Shown here: in pieces, positions 17,266 through 25,923 of the stretch
Layout of the letters: every line of letters starts with the position of its first letter
Numbering within the stretch: the stretch's first letter is position 1
From: Kiloniella laminariae DSM 19542
Lineage (GTDB): Bacteria > Pseudomonadota > Alphaproteobacteria > Kiloniellales > Kiloniellaceae
Reading direction: 5' to 3'
DNA length: 64,000 nt
Assembly: GCF_000374005.1 (NCBI RefSeq)
Contig: NZ_KB893157.1
Coordinates: forward strand, 153 to 64,152
The notes under the pieces: model-generated
Told to the model about the DNA's origin: nothing
Databases searched by the model: none
The model's input: only the letters and a program-made list of their open reading frames with translations
Position numbers and translations under genes: made by a program

Positions 17266-18233
17266 TAGATTATGTGTGCCCGGCTACCCGGGGTCATTGC
17301 ACTCGTTAGAGTATTGAATAAACGACCCGTTCGGATCAAGCTCTGTCTTTGTGAGGCAAGTTCCTTTAAGAGGGCAGAGAGATTAAATTGTGATTTGATC
17401 TTATTGGGCACAAGGTCATCCAGTGCTAATAATAGGTCATGTCGTTTGTAAAGAAATAGGATAAAGGCATAGGATTTCAGGGTATCCATAGCCAACAGAT
17501 CGGCGTTGTACTGACAGACAATTTCTTCCGGATAACGTAAGAAAATTGCATCTCCGAATACACTTTCTCCCAAGCCATCATGTGCTGTGCGTTCCCAACG
17601 ACAGATATTTGTAAAATCTATAAAGTGGAAGCCACTGTTTTCCAATGATTTTTTTACATCTCCAAACAGTGGTTGATTCTGGTAAATCGACTTGAATTCT
17701 ATTTCCAGTTCAATGCCTAAAGCTGTTTTTAAAGATTCTTGTCCCCCTTTAATAGCTTCAAGTTCCGCCCCCTGTATGTCCAGCTTTAGAAAATCATAAC
17801 TGTGAGGTGCTACAAAGACTTCGTCTAGAGTTGTTGTTTCAATTTCAACTTCATCAACAATCTCAAATCGCTTGGGATCAGGAAAGAGATCTAGGTACTG
17901 CTGTCTGGGTTTAAAGAGGCTTGTGCAGCCTGGTGATGATGTCAGAAACAAAGTTCTATTATCGTTACAACTCCATACACCTTTATCAACAGTTTTATGC
18001 CCAATGTTGATTAGGAAATCTCGGGATCTTTTATCAGGCTCGAAAAAGGTGACATCCAGATGCTGGTGGTAATCTGCCCAGCGCGGCTCTATACCGCCTC
18101 GGCCTCCAACGTCGCAGAGGCTGACTTTGGTTTCACCGAGGAATTGTTTGATGAATAACTGGTTACGAGACAGTTTTTTCTGTCTCATATAATCCAGACA
18201 ATGGTGAATTAAGGATCTCAGGAATTTAGGCAA
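17262..18233 (-). CDS. FkbM-family methyltransferase (second, divergent copy)
   Basis: 323 aa. The SAM-binding region is LCDVGGRGGIEPRW, a variant motif I. It is followed by TFFEPDKRS and the FkbM hallmark FLKLDIQGAELEAIKGG, then GIELEIEFKSIY. The C-terminal 60-70 residues extend past the core domain. It is predicted to methylate a hydroxyl on a sugar of the glycan. It is downstream of the small membrane-protein gene (18272-18418) and the carbamoyltransferase in the same leftward operon. Confidence 0.8.
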   Translation of the reverse strand: MPKFLRSLIHHCLDYMRQKKLSRNQLFIKQFLGETKVSLCDVGGRGGIEPRWADYHQHLDVTFFEPDKRSRDFLINIGHKTVDKGVWSCNDNRTLFLTSSPGCTSLFKPRQQYLDLFPDPKRFEIVDEVEIETTTLDEVFVAPHSYDFLKLDIQGAELEAIKGGQESLKTALGIELEIEFKSIYQNQPLFGDVKKSLENSGFHFIDFTNICRWERTAHDGLGESVFGDAIFLRYPEEIVCQYNADLLAMDTLKSYAFILFLYKRHDLLLALDDLVPNKIKSQFNLSALLKELASQRQSLIRTGRLFNTLTSAMTPGSRAHIIY

Positions 18234-18271
18234 GGGGCTCTCCGGCTCTAACTGTGGGAATTTGCCTGATG

Positions 18272-18418
18272 TTATTTAGCTTCGAGCCAATAGCTTTCAG
18301 TGTCGGGCTCAAGTTTTCGATTCATGTAGTCAATGCCACAAACGCGGAGGCATATGCCAATCGGGCAGATGAAGAGCCAAAAAACTATGAAGCTGATAAT
18401 TCTAAGAATTGTATTCAT
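18272..18418 (-). CDS. 48-aa SxtJ-like membrane protein beside the carbamoyltransferase
   Basis: A small gene read directly from the sequence. ATG is at 18418-18416, TAA at 18274-18272, 48 residues. The N-terminal half is one hydrophobic helix (RIISFIVFWLFICPIGICL), and the rest is polar (DYMNRKLEPDTESYW). The pattern of a helix followed by a short M/LxRK-P-x-SYW tail matches the small SxtJ-like proteins that commonly neighbour NodU/CmcH carbamoyltransferases. It starts 5 nt after the stop of that gene, so it is surely co-translated. Its role is unknown; it may hold the enzyme at the membrane. Confidence 0.75.
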   Translation of the reverse strand: MNTILRIISFIVFWLFICPIGICLRVCGIDYMNRKLEPDTESYWLEAK

Positions 18419-18423
18419 GTCTA

Positions 18424-20265
18424 TTAGTCCAATTGAAACAGGTTTTGCCAATCTTGTTCTTCAACGTAGACGGGTTGTTCTTCTTTTTTCAGGAGATATG
18501 GGCCCAATACAAGAGCATCCATCTCAGTACGCATGAAACAACGATACGCATCTTCAGGACTTTCCACGATAGGTTCTCCACGGACATTGAAAGAGGTGTT
18601 GATTAGTACCGGGCAGCCTGTTTTCTCTTTGAATTCACTGATCAATGCATGAAGACCAGGATTACTTTCTTTGTGAACGGTTTGAAGTCGAGCGGAACTA
18701 TCTACGTGCGTAACGGCCGGGATTTTTGACCGAACTTCATTTACCCTATTTAGATCGTATTCATCGCATGATGAATTTTGGAGAATACATTTATCTTTCT
18801 TTACATGGCCGACCATCAGCATGTAAGGGGAGGAAAAATCCTCTTTAGTATTGTGTTGGCCGTCTACGTCAAACCATTCGCGGACATCCTCAAAACGTAC
18901 CATGGGTGCAAAGGGACGGAAGCTTTCACGATACTTGATCTTAAGGTTCATGACCGATTGCATCGTTTCTGAACGAGGATCTCCGAGAATTGATCTGGAT
19001 CCCAGTGCGCGTGGTCCAAATTCCATCCGGCCATCAAAGCGCCCAATTACATTGCCTTCTGCTATTAGCGCCGCAATGGTACTACAGCGTTCTGTCTCGT
19101 CTTCAATGAAGACCGCTGGAAGTTCACGGCTTTCGAGAAAAGCTTTGATCTGGCCGGTATCATATTCAGGGCCCAAATATGAATTTGATTGACGATCAAG
19201 CTTAACAGTGCTTTGGCGAGGATTTCCTAGATGATTGTACCAAGTCCATAATGCTGCACCGAGAGCGCTGCCGGCATCTCCGGATGCTGGCTGAATCCAT
19301 AGACGCTTGAAGGGACCTTCCCTATAGAGTCTTCCGTTTGCAACACAATTTAATGCAACGCCTCCCGAAAGGCAGAGGTTCTCTTCTCTTGTTTCTTTGT
19401 ATATATGTGAACCAATCTGTAAAATGATCTCTTCAGTGACCTTTTGGATCGAGCTTGCAAGATCCATGTCAAGCTGGGTGATTTCACTTTCTGGGGGTCT
19501 TGGTGCACGATCGAAGAGCTTGTGAAACTTTTCTGTCGTCATTGTGAAATCAACACAGTAGTTGAAGTAGCTCATGTCCAGACGAAATGAACCGTCATTT
19601 TTGAGGTCGAGCAAATTGTCAAGAATTGTTTCTACATAGCGAGGCTTTCCATATGGAGCGAGGCCCATCAGCTTGTATTCACCTGAATTAACCTTGAAAC
19701 CACAGTAATAGGTGAAGGCGGAATAAAGCAAGCCAAGGGAATGAGGGAAGCGAATTTCTTGCTGTATCTTCAGTTTGTTGCCTTTCGCAACACCGTAACT
19801 AAGCGTTGCCCATTCACCAACGCCGTCCATGGTCAAAAAAGCAGCTTTATCAAAAGGAGAGGGGTAAAAAGCTCCTGCAGCATGAGATTCGTGGTGCTTA
19901 GGTGAAATAATGGGGCCTTTAAAACCCAACTCTTTTCGAATCAGCTTGTTTAACCACAACTTCTCCCTGATCCAAAGGGGCATGGCGCGCGCGAAGGAAC
20001 CGAGGCCAGCGGGAGCATGCATAAGGTATGTCTTGAGCAGGCGGTCCATTTTCAGGTTGGACTGCTCGTAGAAACTCACATAATCCAAGTCTTCACTGCT
20101 AATATTTGCCTCTTGTAGACAATATTTTATTGCATTTTGGGGAAAGGACGCATCGTGTTTCACACGGGTAAAGCGTTCTTCCTGCGCGGCGGCAACGATT
20201 GTTCCATCACGAACCAAGCAGGCTGCACTGTCATGGTAAAACGCAGAGATGCCTAATATTAACAA
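18424..20265 (-). CDS. NodU/CmcH-family carbamoyltransferase
   Basis: 613 aa, full length. The N-terminal half is an ASKHA-like domain starting LILGISAFYHDSAACLV, with EERFTRVKHD and KHHESHAAGAFYPSPF, the His-rich catalytic site. LCLSGGVALNCVANG and PASGDAGSALGAALW follow. The C-terminal YrdC-like domain has GPRALGSRSILGDPR and RPFAPMV. It uses carbamoyl phosphate and ATP to O-carbamoylate a hydroxyl, here presumably on a sugar. The start overlaps the SGNH/TPR gene by 7 nt. A dedicated 48-aa partner follows. Confidence 0.92.
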   Translation of the reverse strand: MLILGISAFYHDSAACLVRDGTIVAAAQEERFTRVKHDASFPQNAIKYCLQEANISSEDLDYVSFYEQSNLKMDRLLKTYLMHAPAGLGSFARAMPLWIREKLWLNKLIRKELGFKGPIISPKHHESHAAGAFYPSPFDKAAFLTMDGVGEWATLSYGVAKGNKLKIQQEIRFPHSLGLLYSAFTYYCGFKVNSGEYKLMGLAPYGKPRYVETILDNLLDLKNDGSFRLDMSYFNYCVDFTMTTEKFHKLFDRAPRPPESEITQLDMDLASSIQKVTEEIILQIGSHIYKETREENLCLSGGVALNCVANGRLYREGPFKRLWIQPASGDAGSALGAALWTWYNHLGNPRQSTVKLDRQSNSYLGPEYDTGQIKAFLESRELPAVFIEDETERCSTIAALIAEGNVIGRFDGRMEFGPRALGSRSILGDPRSETMQSVMNLKIKYRESFRPFAPMVRFEDVREWFDVDGQHNTKEDFSSPYMLMVGHVKKDKCILQNSSCDEYDLNRVNEVRSKIPAVTHVDSSARLQTVHKESNPGLHALISEFKEKTGCPVLINTSFNVRGEPIVESPEDAYRCFMRTEMDALVLGPYLLKKEEQPVYVEEQDWQNLFQLD

Positions 20266-22259
20266 TGGCTTGTTCCTAGTGATTGAGGGAGACGCTTCAG
20301 GAGTTCAGACAAGGAGGCATCATAGTCGGATAAAAGCTTGGTACAATCCTTATTTTGATCAAAGCCACTACAGTAATTCTCATGTACAGAAACTGTTTCT
20401 TCAAGAAAAGCTATCAATTGATCCAGTTCTGAGCGTAACTTTCTTCCGTGCTTTTGGTCCAGGTAAGCGGCTACAGCCAGTGCTTCTGCGCACTGTTCTA
20501 ATAGGATGCGTTCATAGCGCATGGAAACTCGCGAATGAGAGCCAAAGCGGAGAGTTTCTCTAAAATACCAATAGATTGTGGAAATCAGTCGCTCATGGAT
20601 AATGTTACCCTTAGACAGGTGAGTTGCTAACGTTGCGCGAACCTTTGTCAGAATATTTGAAATCCATCGCACTTCGGTCTCTTTGTCAAGGTCAGGTGGG
20701 GTATCAGAAATCCATTCCTGAGCCCTTTCCGGCAGAATGGATTTCATTTCTCCAGACAGTCTCAGGATCTTCTGCTCTGTATTGAAAAGAGGATAGAGTG
20801 CGGCGTTGCTTTCTATGGCCTTCAAGTATGGAGGCAGAAAGCGCGCAAAGATAAATTCAGGGAAGCGCCCGACATCGGTCGCGCGGAGAGGGCCCACATT
20901 TAGAATATCTAGATATTTGCTAAAGCAAGGGTGGCATAAGTGATAGTCGAGCGCCTCCAGAAACCTTTGGGGCATGTTCTGAAGTTGGTGTGCGGGAACG
21001 CCTTTTTCCAATTGTGAGACAAGACGTTTCTGTAGGTCTTCTATTTCTGATGGAGGCAAGTCTGTGTATGATTTGAAATAGCTGTGAAACTCTGCTTCAT
21101 TGCCTTCTACATACTCTGGATTGAAGAGGTGATTTTCGATCTGTAGTATTTGATCCCCTTTTGTTAAAGGCGCAGGAAGTTTGTCGATGATTGCATCTGC
21201 AATTTTGTTTTGCGCATTCTGAAGTGGATGGCAATGGTCAATGAAATCAGTTGTTTCGACAAGCTCCCTCATATCGACCATCGTGGCGTTAGAATATCGC
21301 AATGAGAGTTTATCAATAGCGGATTTGTATGGGTTGCGCACGCGGTACATGGAAGTATCAGTTTCGAACGATTTGTCCAAGTATTCCCTATATGCTTTTG
21401 CGTCTTCTTGTTCCCGGCGGATTAACGCTAAGTTATAGAGAATTATTTCTTTACGCGCGTTTCGTTCCTTGAGGAGCAGTTCTAGCAAATATTCTGCTTC
21501 CTTGAATTCTCCTAATTTTGCTTTTGAGATTGCGTAGTTATGGACAACAAGTGTTTGAAATTCCAATGAACTTACGAGGGGGCCTGATTTTTCGAGGATA
21601 TTCACGTATTGTTCTGCTGCTGCTGAGAAGTCTCCTTTTTCAAAAGCCTTCATTGCCTGTATGAAACGTTGATCTTCAATCATAAGCTTTTGTGATGCCG
21701 CATATTGCAGGTCAAGGTAGTGGTAAAAAATGAAGTTTCCTTTTCCAGCTCCTGCAGGGAAGAGGGTATTGGCTTCAGGTCGGATCAAGCAAACCGGTAT
21801 AGAACGTTTAGCGCAGTGAGCGACTACTTTTGCAATGTTGCTCTCAAAGTCATGCGATGATACCGGTGCTTCGAGATCCTGATCGAATAATGGGTTCCAA
21901 GTGTAATAGAGGAGTCTGTTCTTTAAGCGTGCTTTAGGGTGTTCACCATCTGGTGATTTTACCAAGCGTTTTAGGCGATCCTTGACTACAGAAAACTCGC
22001 CCTTCCGCAATTCAGTGCCCATAGTATCGCAATTGCCAAGATAGATAATGACAGCCTGAATCGTTCCAAATTTCTTTTGGTTTCTGAAAAAAAATGCAGC
22101 AGCATCGGCAGATGTTATACCTGGAAGGGAGCAGTTAATCAGCTTGGTGTTTGCTGGCCAAATGGGGCGTTCAGCCAAGCGGAAGGGGTACATAATTTTT
22201 TCCATGCCAGTTGACATGCTGGCGGAATCACCGAGTATCACAATCGAATTTTTAAGCAT
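20259..22259 (-). CDS. SGNH-hydrolase-like protein with TPR-like helical region
   Basis: 666 aa. The start SIVILGDSASMSTGMEKI carries the GDS block I of SGNH/GDSL hydrolases. YLGNCDTMG looks like block III (GxND region), and DFIDHCHPLQNAQ near residue 340 supplies the block V Asp/His. Between these, about residues 195-300, lies a helical repeat region (QAMKAFEKGDFSAAAEQYVN, LGEFKEAEYLLELL) typical of TPRs. The C-terminal 300 residues are unassigned and mostly helical. It may be an acyl-ester hydrolase or transferase acting on glycan O-acyl groups. It has no signal peptide. The start overlaps the 65-aa gene's stop (TGATG). Confidence 0.6.
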   Translation of the reverse strand: MLKNSIVILGDSASMSTGMEKIMYPFRLAERPIWPANTKLINCSLPGITSADAAAFFFRNQKKFGTIQAVIIYLGNCDTMGTELRKGEFSVVKDRLKRLVKSPDGEHPKARLKNRLLYYTWNPLFDQDLEAPVSSHDFESNIAKVVAHCAKRSIPVCLIRPEANTLFPAGAGKGNFIFYHYLDLQYAASQKLMIEDQRFIQAMKAFEKGDFSAAAEQYVNILEKSGPLVSSLEFQTLVVHNYAISKAKLGEFKEAEYLLELLLKERNARKEIILYNLALIRREQEDAKAYREYLDKSFETDTSMYRVRNPYKSAIDKLSLRYSNATMVDMRELVETTDFIDHCHPLQNAQNKIADAIIDKLPAPLTKGDQILQIENHLFNPEYVEGNEAEFHSYFKSYTDLPPSEIEDLQKRLVSQLEKGVPAHQLQNMPQRFLEALDYHLCHPCFSKYLDILNVGPLRATDVGRFPEFIFARFLPPYLKAIESNAALYPLFNTEQKILRLSGEMKSILPERAQEWISDTPPDLDKETEVRWISNILTKVRATLATHLSKGNIIHERLISTIYWYFRETLRFGSHSRVSMRYERILLEQCAEALAVAAYLDQKHGRKLRSELDQLIAFLEETVSVHENYCSGFDQNKDCTKLLSDYDASLSELLKRLPQSLGTSHC

Positions 22260-22456
22260 CAGAACAATGGGTAAACATCATCACCAACAGTGCTGGTATC
22301 TGAGGTTTTTTCCCCCTTTAATTGACGGATCTCCTCTTTTTTAAGCAGAGGATAGAATATTAAACCGTAAAATAGGTATTTGGCTTTTTCTTGCCATGTC
22401 TTTTTTGAGCGGGCAAGTTTGAGAATCAGTACTTGGAGAGTTTCGTTCATATCCAA
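22259..22456 (-). CDS. Small conserved-position protein between two SGNH genes
   Basis: 65 aa, function unknown. The N-terminal half is a basic amphipathic helix (LILKLARSKKTWQEKAKYLFYG), followed by a short hydrophobic FYGLIFYPLL and a polar tail. I accept it as a gene because of packing: its start overlaps the upstream SGNH gene by 10 nt, and its TGA shares a base with the next ATG (TGATG), an arrangement typical of coupled genes. Met3 is an alternative start. By analogy with the 48-aa protein at 18272 it may be a small membrane-associated partner of its neighbours. Confidence 0.6.
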   Translation of the reverse strand: MDMNETLQVLILKLARSKKTWQEKAKYLFYGLIFYPLLKKEEIRQLKGEKTSDTSTVGDDVYPLF

Positions 22457-23445
22457 CCCTTATCCTCCAAGGTTGCACTTACAACTTCACCAAAAATCCG
22501 ATGGCCTTTAACGTTGATGTGACCGTCGTTAAAAATCACTGGGTCTTCTGCAGTATGTTCTGATAACATTGGAGCAGTCATATCCACCCAGGCCACGTTT
22601 AGTTTGTCTAGTGTTTGTATCAGACGTCTACGGGGTAGGTTGTAGTCGACGAGCAGGGAGGGAGGGCTATTGTAAAACTGCTGATGGATAACGCCTAATG
22701 AAAATAGCAGCTTAATGTTATTTTTACGACAATGGTCGCGAATGACTGCGATGACCTTTTCCGCAAGAGTATTGATGTAGTCGTAGTGGTTTCCTTTCCA
22801 CTGAAAGAACACGGGATCGGTAAGCGGATCGTAATCTGATGCCAGCTCAATACCTGATCGGAATTCATTGAGCTCTTTCCTGTAGGCGTAATAACGGCCA
22901 ATCAAATTCCGAACCGAAGTATATTTCGCGTAGTTCGGCACCTTTTGAAAACAAAGTTTCCCAGTTTTATCGAGGCTGAAAACTGGTTTGAGATATCCGT
23001 TTACATAGTTATTCAACAGTCTGACAATTGCCCATGGGTGTTGCTCAATAACAATTATTTTGGGGTTGTATTTTGCTGATTTTTGCATGAGGGCGACACA
23101 TACTTGGTCAAGCCCGAGACTACAATGCCCCATGTTTACAATCTGTTCACCAGTGAGTTCTCTCAGAACGTCAGAATATCGTTCTGTCTGGTTGACACCT
23201 CCTCCCCATGAATGTGAGCCACCAATACAGACAATACTGTTTTTTGAATCTTTGGGAAGGTATGGAATGTCTCTGTTGCCATCTTCATTATGGACGACAT
23301 CGTATACACCTGCTTCACCTTCTGAGGTCATCTCAATGGACTTAACACCCCAGAAGCCAACTTCTGCATTAAATTCGTAAGCACGCTTAGCGACCTGATT
23401 TTTTTTCTGCTTGTGGGCTTGAAGAAGTCTTGCGAGGAGGTTCAT
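22447..23445 (-). CDS. SGNH/GDSL-hydrolase-like protein
   Basis: 332 aa. SIVCIGGSHSWGGGV (about residue 70 on) is a block I nucleophile motif of the GxSxxxG type, and NDGHINVKGHRIFGE near the C-terminus is the block V Asp-x-x-His. The middle carries IIVIEQHPWAIVRLLNNY. It resembles the SGNH proteins that add or remove O-acetyl groups on extracellular polysaccharides. No clear signal peptide is visible, though the first 30 residues are basic. With the gene at 20259 it makes a pair of different SGNH proteins in one operon, probably a two-step modification (inference). Confidence 0.65.
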   Translation of the reverse strand: MNLLARLLQAHKQKKNQVAKRAYEFNAEVGFWGVKSIEMTSEGEAGVYDVVHNEDGNRDIPYLPKDSKNSIVCIGGSHSWGGGVNQTERYSDVLRELTGEQIVNMGHCSLGLDQVCVALMQKSAKYNPKIIVIEQHPWAIVRLLNNYVNGYLKPVFSLDKTGKLCFQKVPNYAKYTSVRNLIGRYYAYRKELNEFRSGIELASDYDPLTDPVFFQWKGNHYDYINTLAEKVIAVIRDHCRKNNIKLLFSLGVIHQQFYNSPPSLLVDYNLPRRRLIQTLDKLNVAWVDMTAPMLSEHTAEDPVIFNDGHINVKGHRIFGEVVSATLEDKGWI

Positions 23446-23491
23446 AGGTGTGGCGATCCGTGTGGGAAAATATTAAAGTGCATTTTCAAGG

Positions 23492-25126
23492 CTAAGGGAG
23501 ATTCTCAAGCCAATCTACAAGCTCATTGATGGTGGAAACAAGTGGAACTTCTCTTGTTGCGGCGCAATCTTTGGCGAGCTTATTGACTGGGTCGAAGAAA
23601 ATGGATGGCTTCTCAAGTGCTTTTGCAATGTGAGCCGTGCTTGTAAAGGGAATAGAGATGACCGCGGTCGCTTTCTCTATGAGGCGTTCAGCAGAAATTT
23701 TTGGATCAACTTCTATAATGTTTTCTGAGCTTGTGAGTGCGTTGATCGTTTTTACGTAATCTTTGTCCGCTATTCGTCCCACATTTCTTTTCCTTTTTAT
23801 CACCATTGTCAAATTTTTTTGAGCAAGAGCTTCTTTGACGCTCAGTAAAAAAGAACAGATAGTTTCGGAAGAGTAATAGTCGGCATAGATTCCACGCGCA
23901 GCTAGTGATACAGGACGCTGCGCTGTCACATCAAAAACTGCAACGTACCTTTTAGGAAGTTCGGGCAAAAGGGTTTGGGTGTCGCCTATGGGGATTGGTC
24001 CTTCGACACTAAAATCTCCGGCGTGAACCATGTGCTGAGAGAAATATTCGGCCTGAGCTTCGGTCCAGACAGCATTTTCTGGCCAGTTGATAATAGGAAG
24101 GATGGGAAGGGGGGGGCGGCGTTCACCATTTTGAAAGCAAAAGGGTAGGGTGTTGCAGGAGTAATATGCAATCTGAACACGTGCTCCTTGCCGTTCGGCA
24201 AGATAAGTCCACAATGGCCTGAGATCCCAATTTCCGAAATGGAAAAGATAGCTTGAAGCCATTTGTCCAGGTGCAAGTCGTGCAAAGTGATTGAGGGTGA
24301 TGGCGTCTGCAAGGATGAGAGGAGTCCACCAGTGGCCGCAAATCCACTGGGCGAAGGACAGTACGCACAATCCAATGGAGGAAAGCACAAAGTGGATTTT
24401 ACCAAGTTTACTTTGGATGACTGGGTGAACCTGTTCAACGATTTTTACAGTTTCGGTCGACTGATGTGCATTAATTAGTGAAGGACATTCGGCCCAAATC
24501 TCTTTGATCCCTTTGGGGATAATGGTGCTGTTCTTGTACCAAGTTAGAAGTGTACGAGAATGTTGGAAGTCTGTCTTATTCTGGGTGATGGCACTGCTGG
24601 GGCAGTCACAGATGACTGCATAAGGAGGCGAAGTGCCAACGTTTGGGGGTGTTTTCAGTTCCCGAATGGAAAGACTGGCAACTCGCCGAATTCCTCTTGA
24701 GTATGCTTGCCATTGTAGCCAGAGGAATGCTAGGCGAGACCGAAAGGATGGTACAGGATAGCCTTGGCTTCTAAGTATTTTTCTCCAGAGGTGGGGAACG
24801 GGGATTGCTGTTGGTATCGCGTATTGCGAAGTCATCTGAAAGAACAGAAGAGTTGTCTGTTTTTGCAAGGCGTATCTTGTTAAATACTGGCGAAGGAAGA
24901 TATCCAGATTCGGGCGTAAAGTCTTAGGGATAAGACCCCATCCAGTTGAGTCAGGAAGGTTCAATTCTTTACCAAGCAGTCTGTACAAATGCTCAGATAC
25001 TTCGTGGTACTTGGCCTGTGCTTTTGGGTTGCTATTTAAGCCTATATATGTCCGGTAGAGTAAGAGAACTTTGCATGTGTAGAAACGGAATACAATCCTG
25101 TTTTGAAGTTTTTTGAGACGTTTCAT
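23492..25126 (-). CDS. PFTS-motif polysaccharide biosynthesis protein
   Basis: 544 aa. Near the C-terminus AVISIPFTSTAHIAKALEKP (PFTS at 493-496) matches the motif that names the PFTS-type polysaccharide biosynthesis family, a GT-B-like group known mainly from glycan clusters. Before it lies TMVIKRKRNVGRI and EVDPKISAERLIEKA, consistent with a GT-B donor-binding half. The N-terminus is basic and no signal is seen. Whether it transfers a sugar or acts otherwise is not established. It sits between an SGNH gene and the PseF-like gene, and could transfer the CMP-activated sugar. Confidence 0.65.
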   Translation of the reverse strand: MKRLKKLQNRIVFRFYTCKVLLLYRTYIGLNSNPKAQAKYHEVSEHLYRLLGKELNLPDSTGWGLIPKTLRPNLDIFLRQYLTRYALQKQTTLLFFQMTSQYAIPTAIPVPHLWRKILRSQGYPVPSFRSRLAFLWLQWQAYSRGIRRVASLSIRELKTPPNVGTSPPYAVICDCPSSAITQNKTDFQHSRTLLTWYKNSTIIPKGIKEIWAECPSLINAHQSTETVKIVEQVHPVIQSKLGKIHFVLSSIGLCVLSFAQWICGHWWTPLILADAITLNHFARLAPGQMASSYLFHFGNWDLRPLWTYLAERQGARVQIAYYSCNTLPFCFQNGERRPPLPILPIINWPENAVWTEAQAEYFSQHMVHAGDFSVEGPIPIGDTQTLLPELPKRYVAVFDVTAQRPVSLAARGIYADYYSSETICSFLLSVKEALAQKNLTMVIKRKRNVGRIADKDYVKTINALTSSENIIEVDPKISAERLIEKATAVISIPFTSTAHIAKALEKPSIFFDPVNKLAKDCAATREVPLVSTINELVDWLENLP

Positions 25127-25147
25127 ATTTGATTGCTTTGGTTCGGC

Positions 25148-25852
25148 TTAGCTGATCAATTTCATGTGCTGAAAAAGAGCCTCTGCTATTCTCCAGTCGT
25201 CTTCTGTATCAATATCTACAGATCTATGTTTGGGTAAGATATGGCCTACAAAATTGTGATAAGTACCTGGGCCTGTGCAATCCAAGATCTGCTGTGTCGG
25301 GAAGATTACGTAGTTCCCTGTGTGATAGTAGTGTTCTTCTATATCTTGAGACCTAATACCCATTTTGTTGTTTTTCACTGGTGAGAGGCTGTGATCTTTA
25401 TTCTGAGAAAATGCCCATTCAATTGGAGCGGGGAAAGGGGTAACGGAAAGAACCGCTTTTAGTCCTCTGTGGGACGAGAATATATCAGCGGCCTCTTGCA
25501 GATCTTTCGGGAGTACTAAAGGGGAGCAGGCCATTAGTAGGCAAACAGCATCAAACTCTTTGCCACATTTCTTGTGTTGATATATTGCTTCCTGTAGGAC
25601 AGGTATCAATGGGGAATGGTCATCTGACCAATCTGATGAACGTTCAAATTCAGGGGGGAAACCTGCTGCCGATACAATTTCCCGAACTTCTGCGTCATCT
25701 GTTGCGACATGAATCGTGTCAAAAATCTCTGTTTTTTTAGCGCAATCCAGGATATGCATAATCATCGGTTTTCCGCAAAAGTCCTTGATGTTTTTCCGGT
25801 GAATTCGCTTGGATCCTCCTCGTGCTGGCACGATAGCCAATATTTTCATCAT
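25148..25852 (-). CDS. pseF: Pseudaminate cytidylyltransferase (PseF)
   Basis: 234 aa. The N-terminus LAIVPARGGSKRIHRKNIK is the CTP-binding loop of CMP-sialate/pseudaminate synthetases, followed by FCGKPMIMHIL, LLMACSPLVLPKDL and the C-terminal HRSVDIDTEDDWRIAE metal-binding block. It couples CMP to a nonulosonic acid. The presence of PseB, PseC, PseG and PseI homologues in the same island identifies the substrate as pseudaminic acid or a close relative. It lies 71 nt behind pseC in the leftward operon. Confidence 0.85.
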   Translation of the reverse strand: MMKILAIVPARGGSKRIHRKNIKDFCGKPMIMHILDCAKKTEIFDTIHVATDDAEVREIVSAAGFPPEFERSSDWSDDHSPLIPVLQEAIYQHKKCGKEFDAVCLLMACSPLVLPKDLQEAADIFSSHRGLKAVLSVTPFPAPIEWAFSQNKDHSLSPVKNNKMGIRSQDIEEHYYHTGNYVIFPTQQILDCTGPGTYHNFVGHILPKHRSVDIDTEDDWRIAEALFQHMKLIS

Positions 25853-25923
25853 GGGTTCTCTTTTTATCGGGAAGTTGGCGGGATAAGGGCTTGGAGCGTC
25901 AAGCCTAGGTCTTATAGGTCAAC

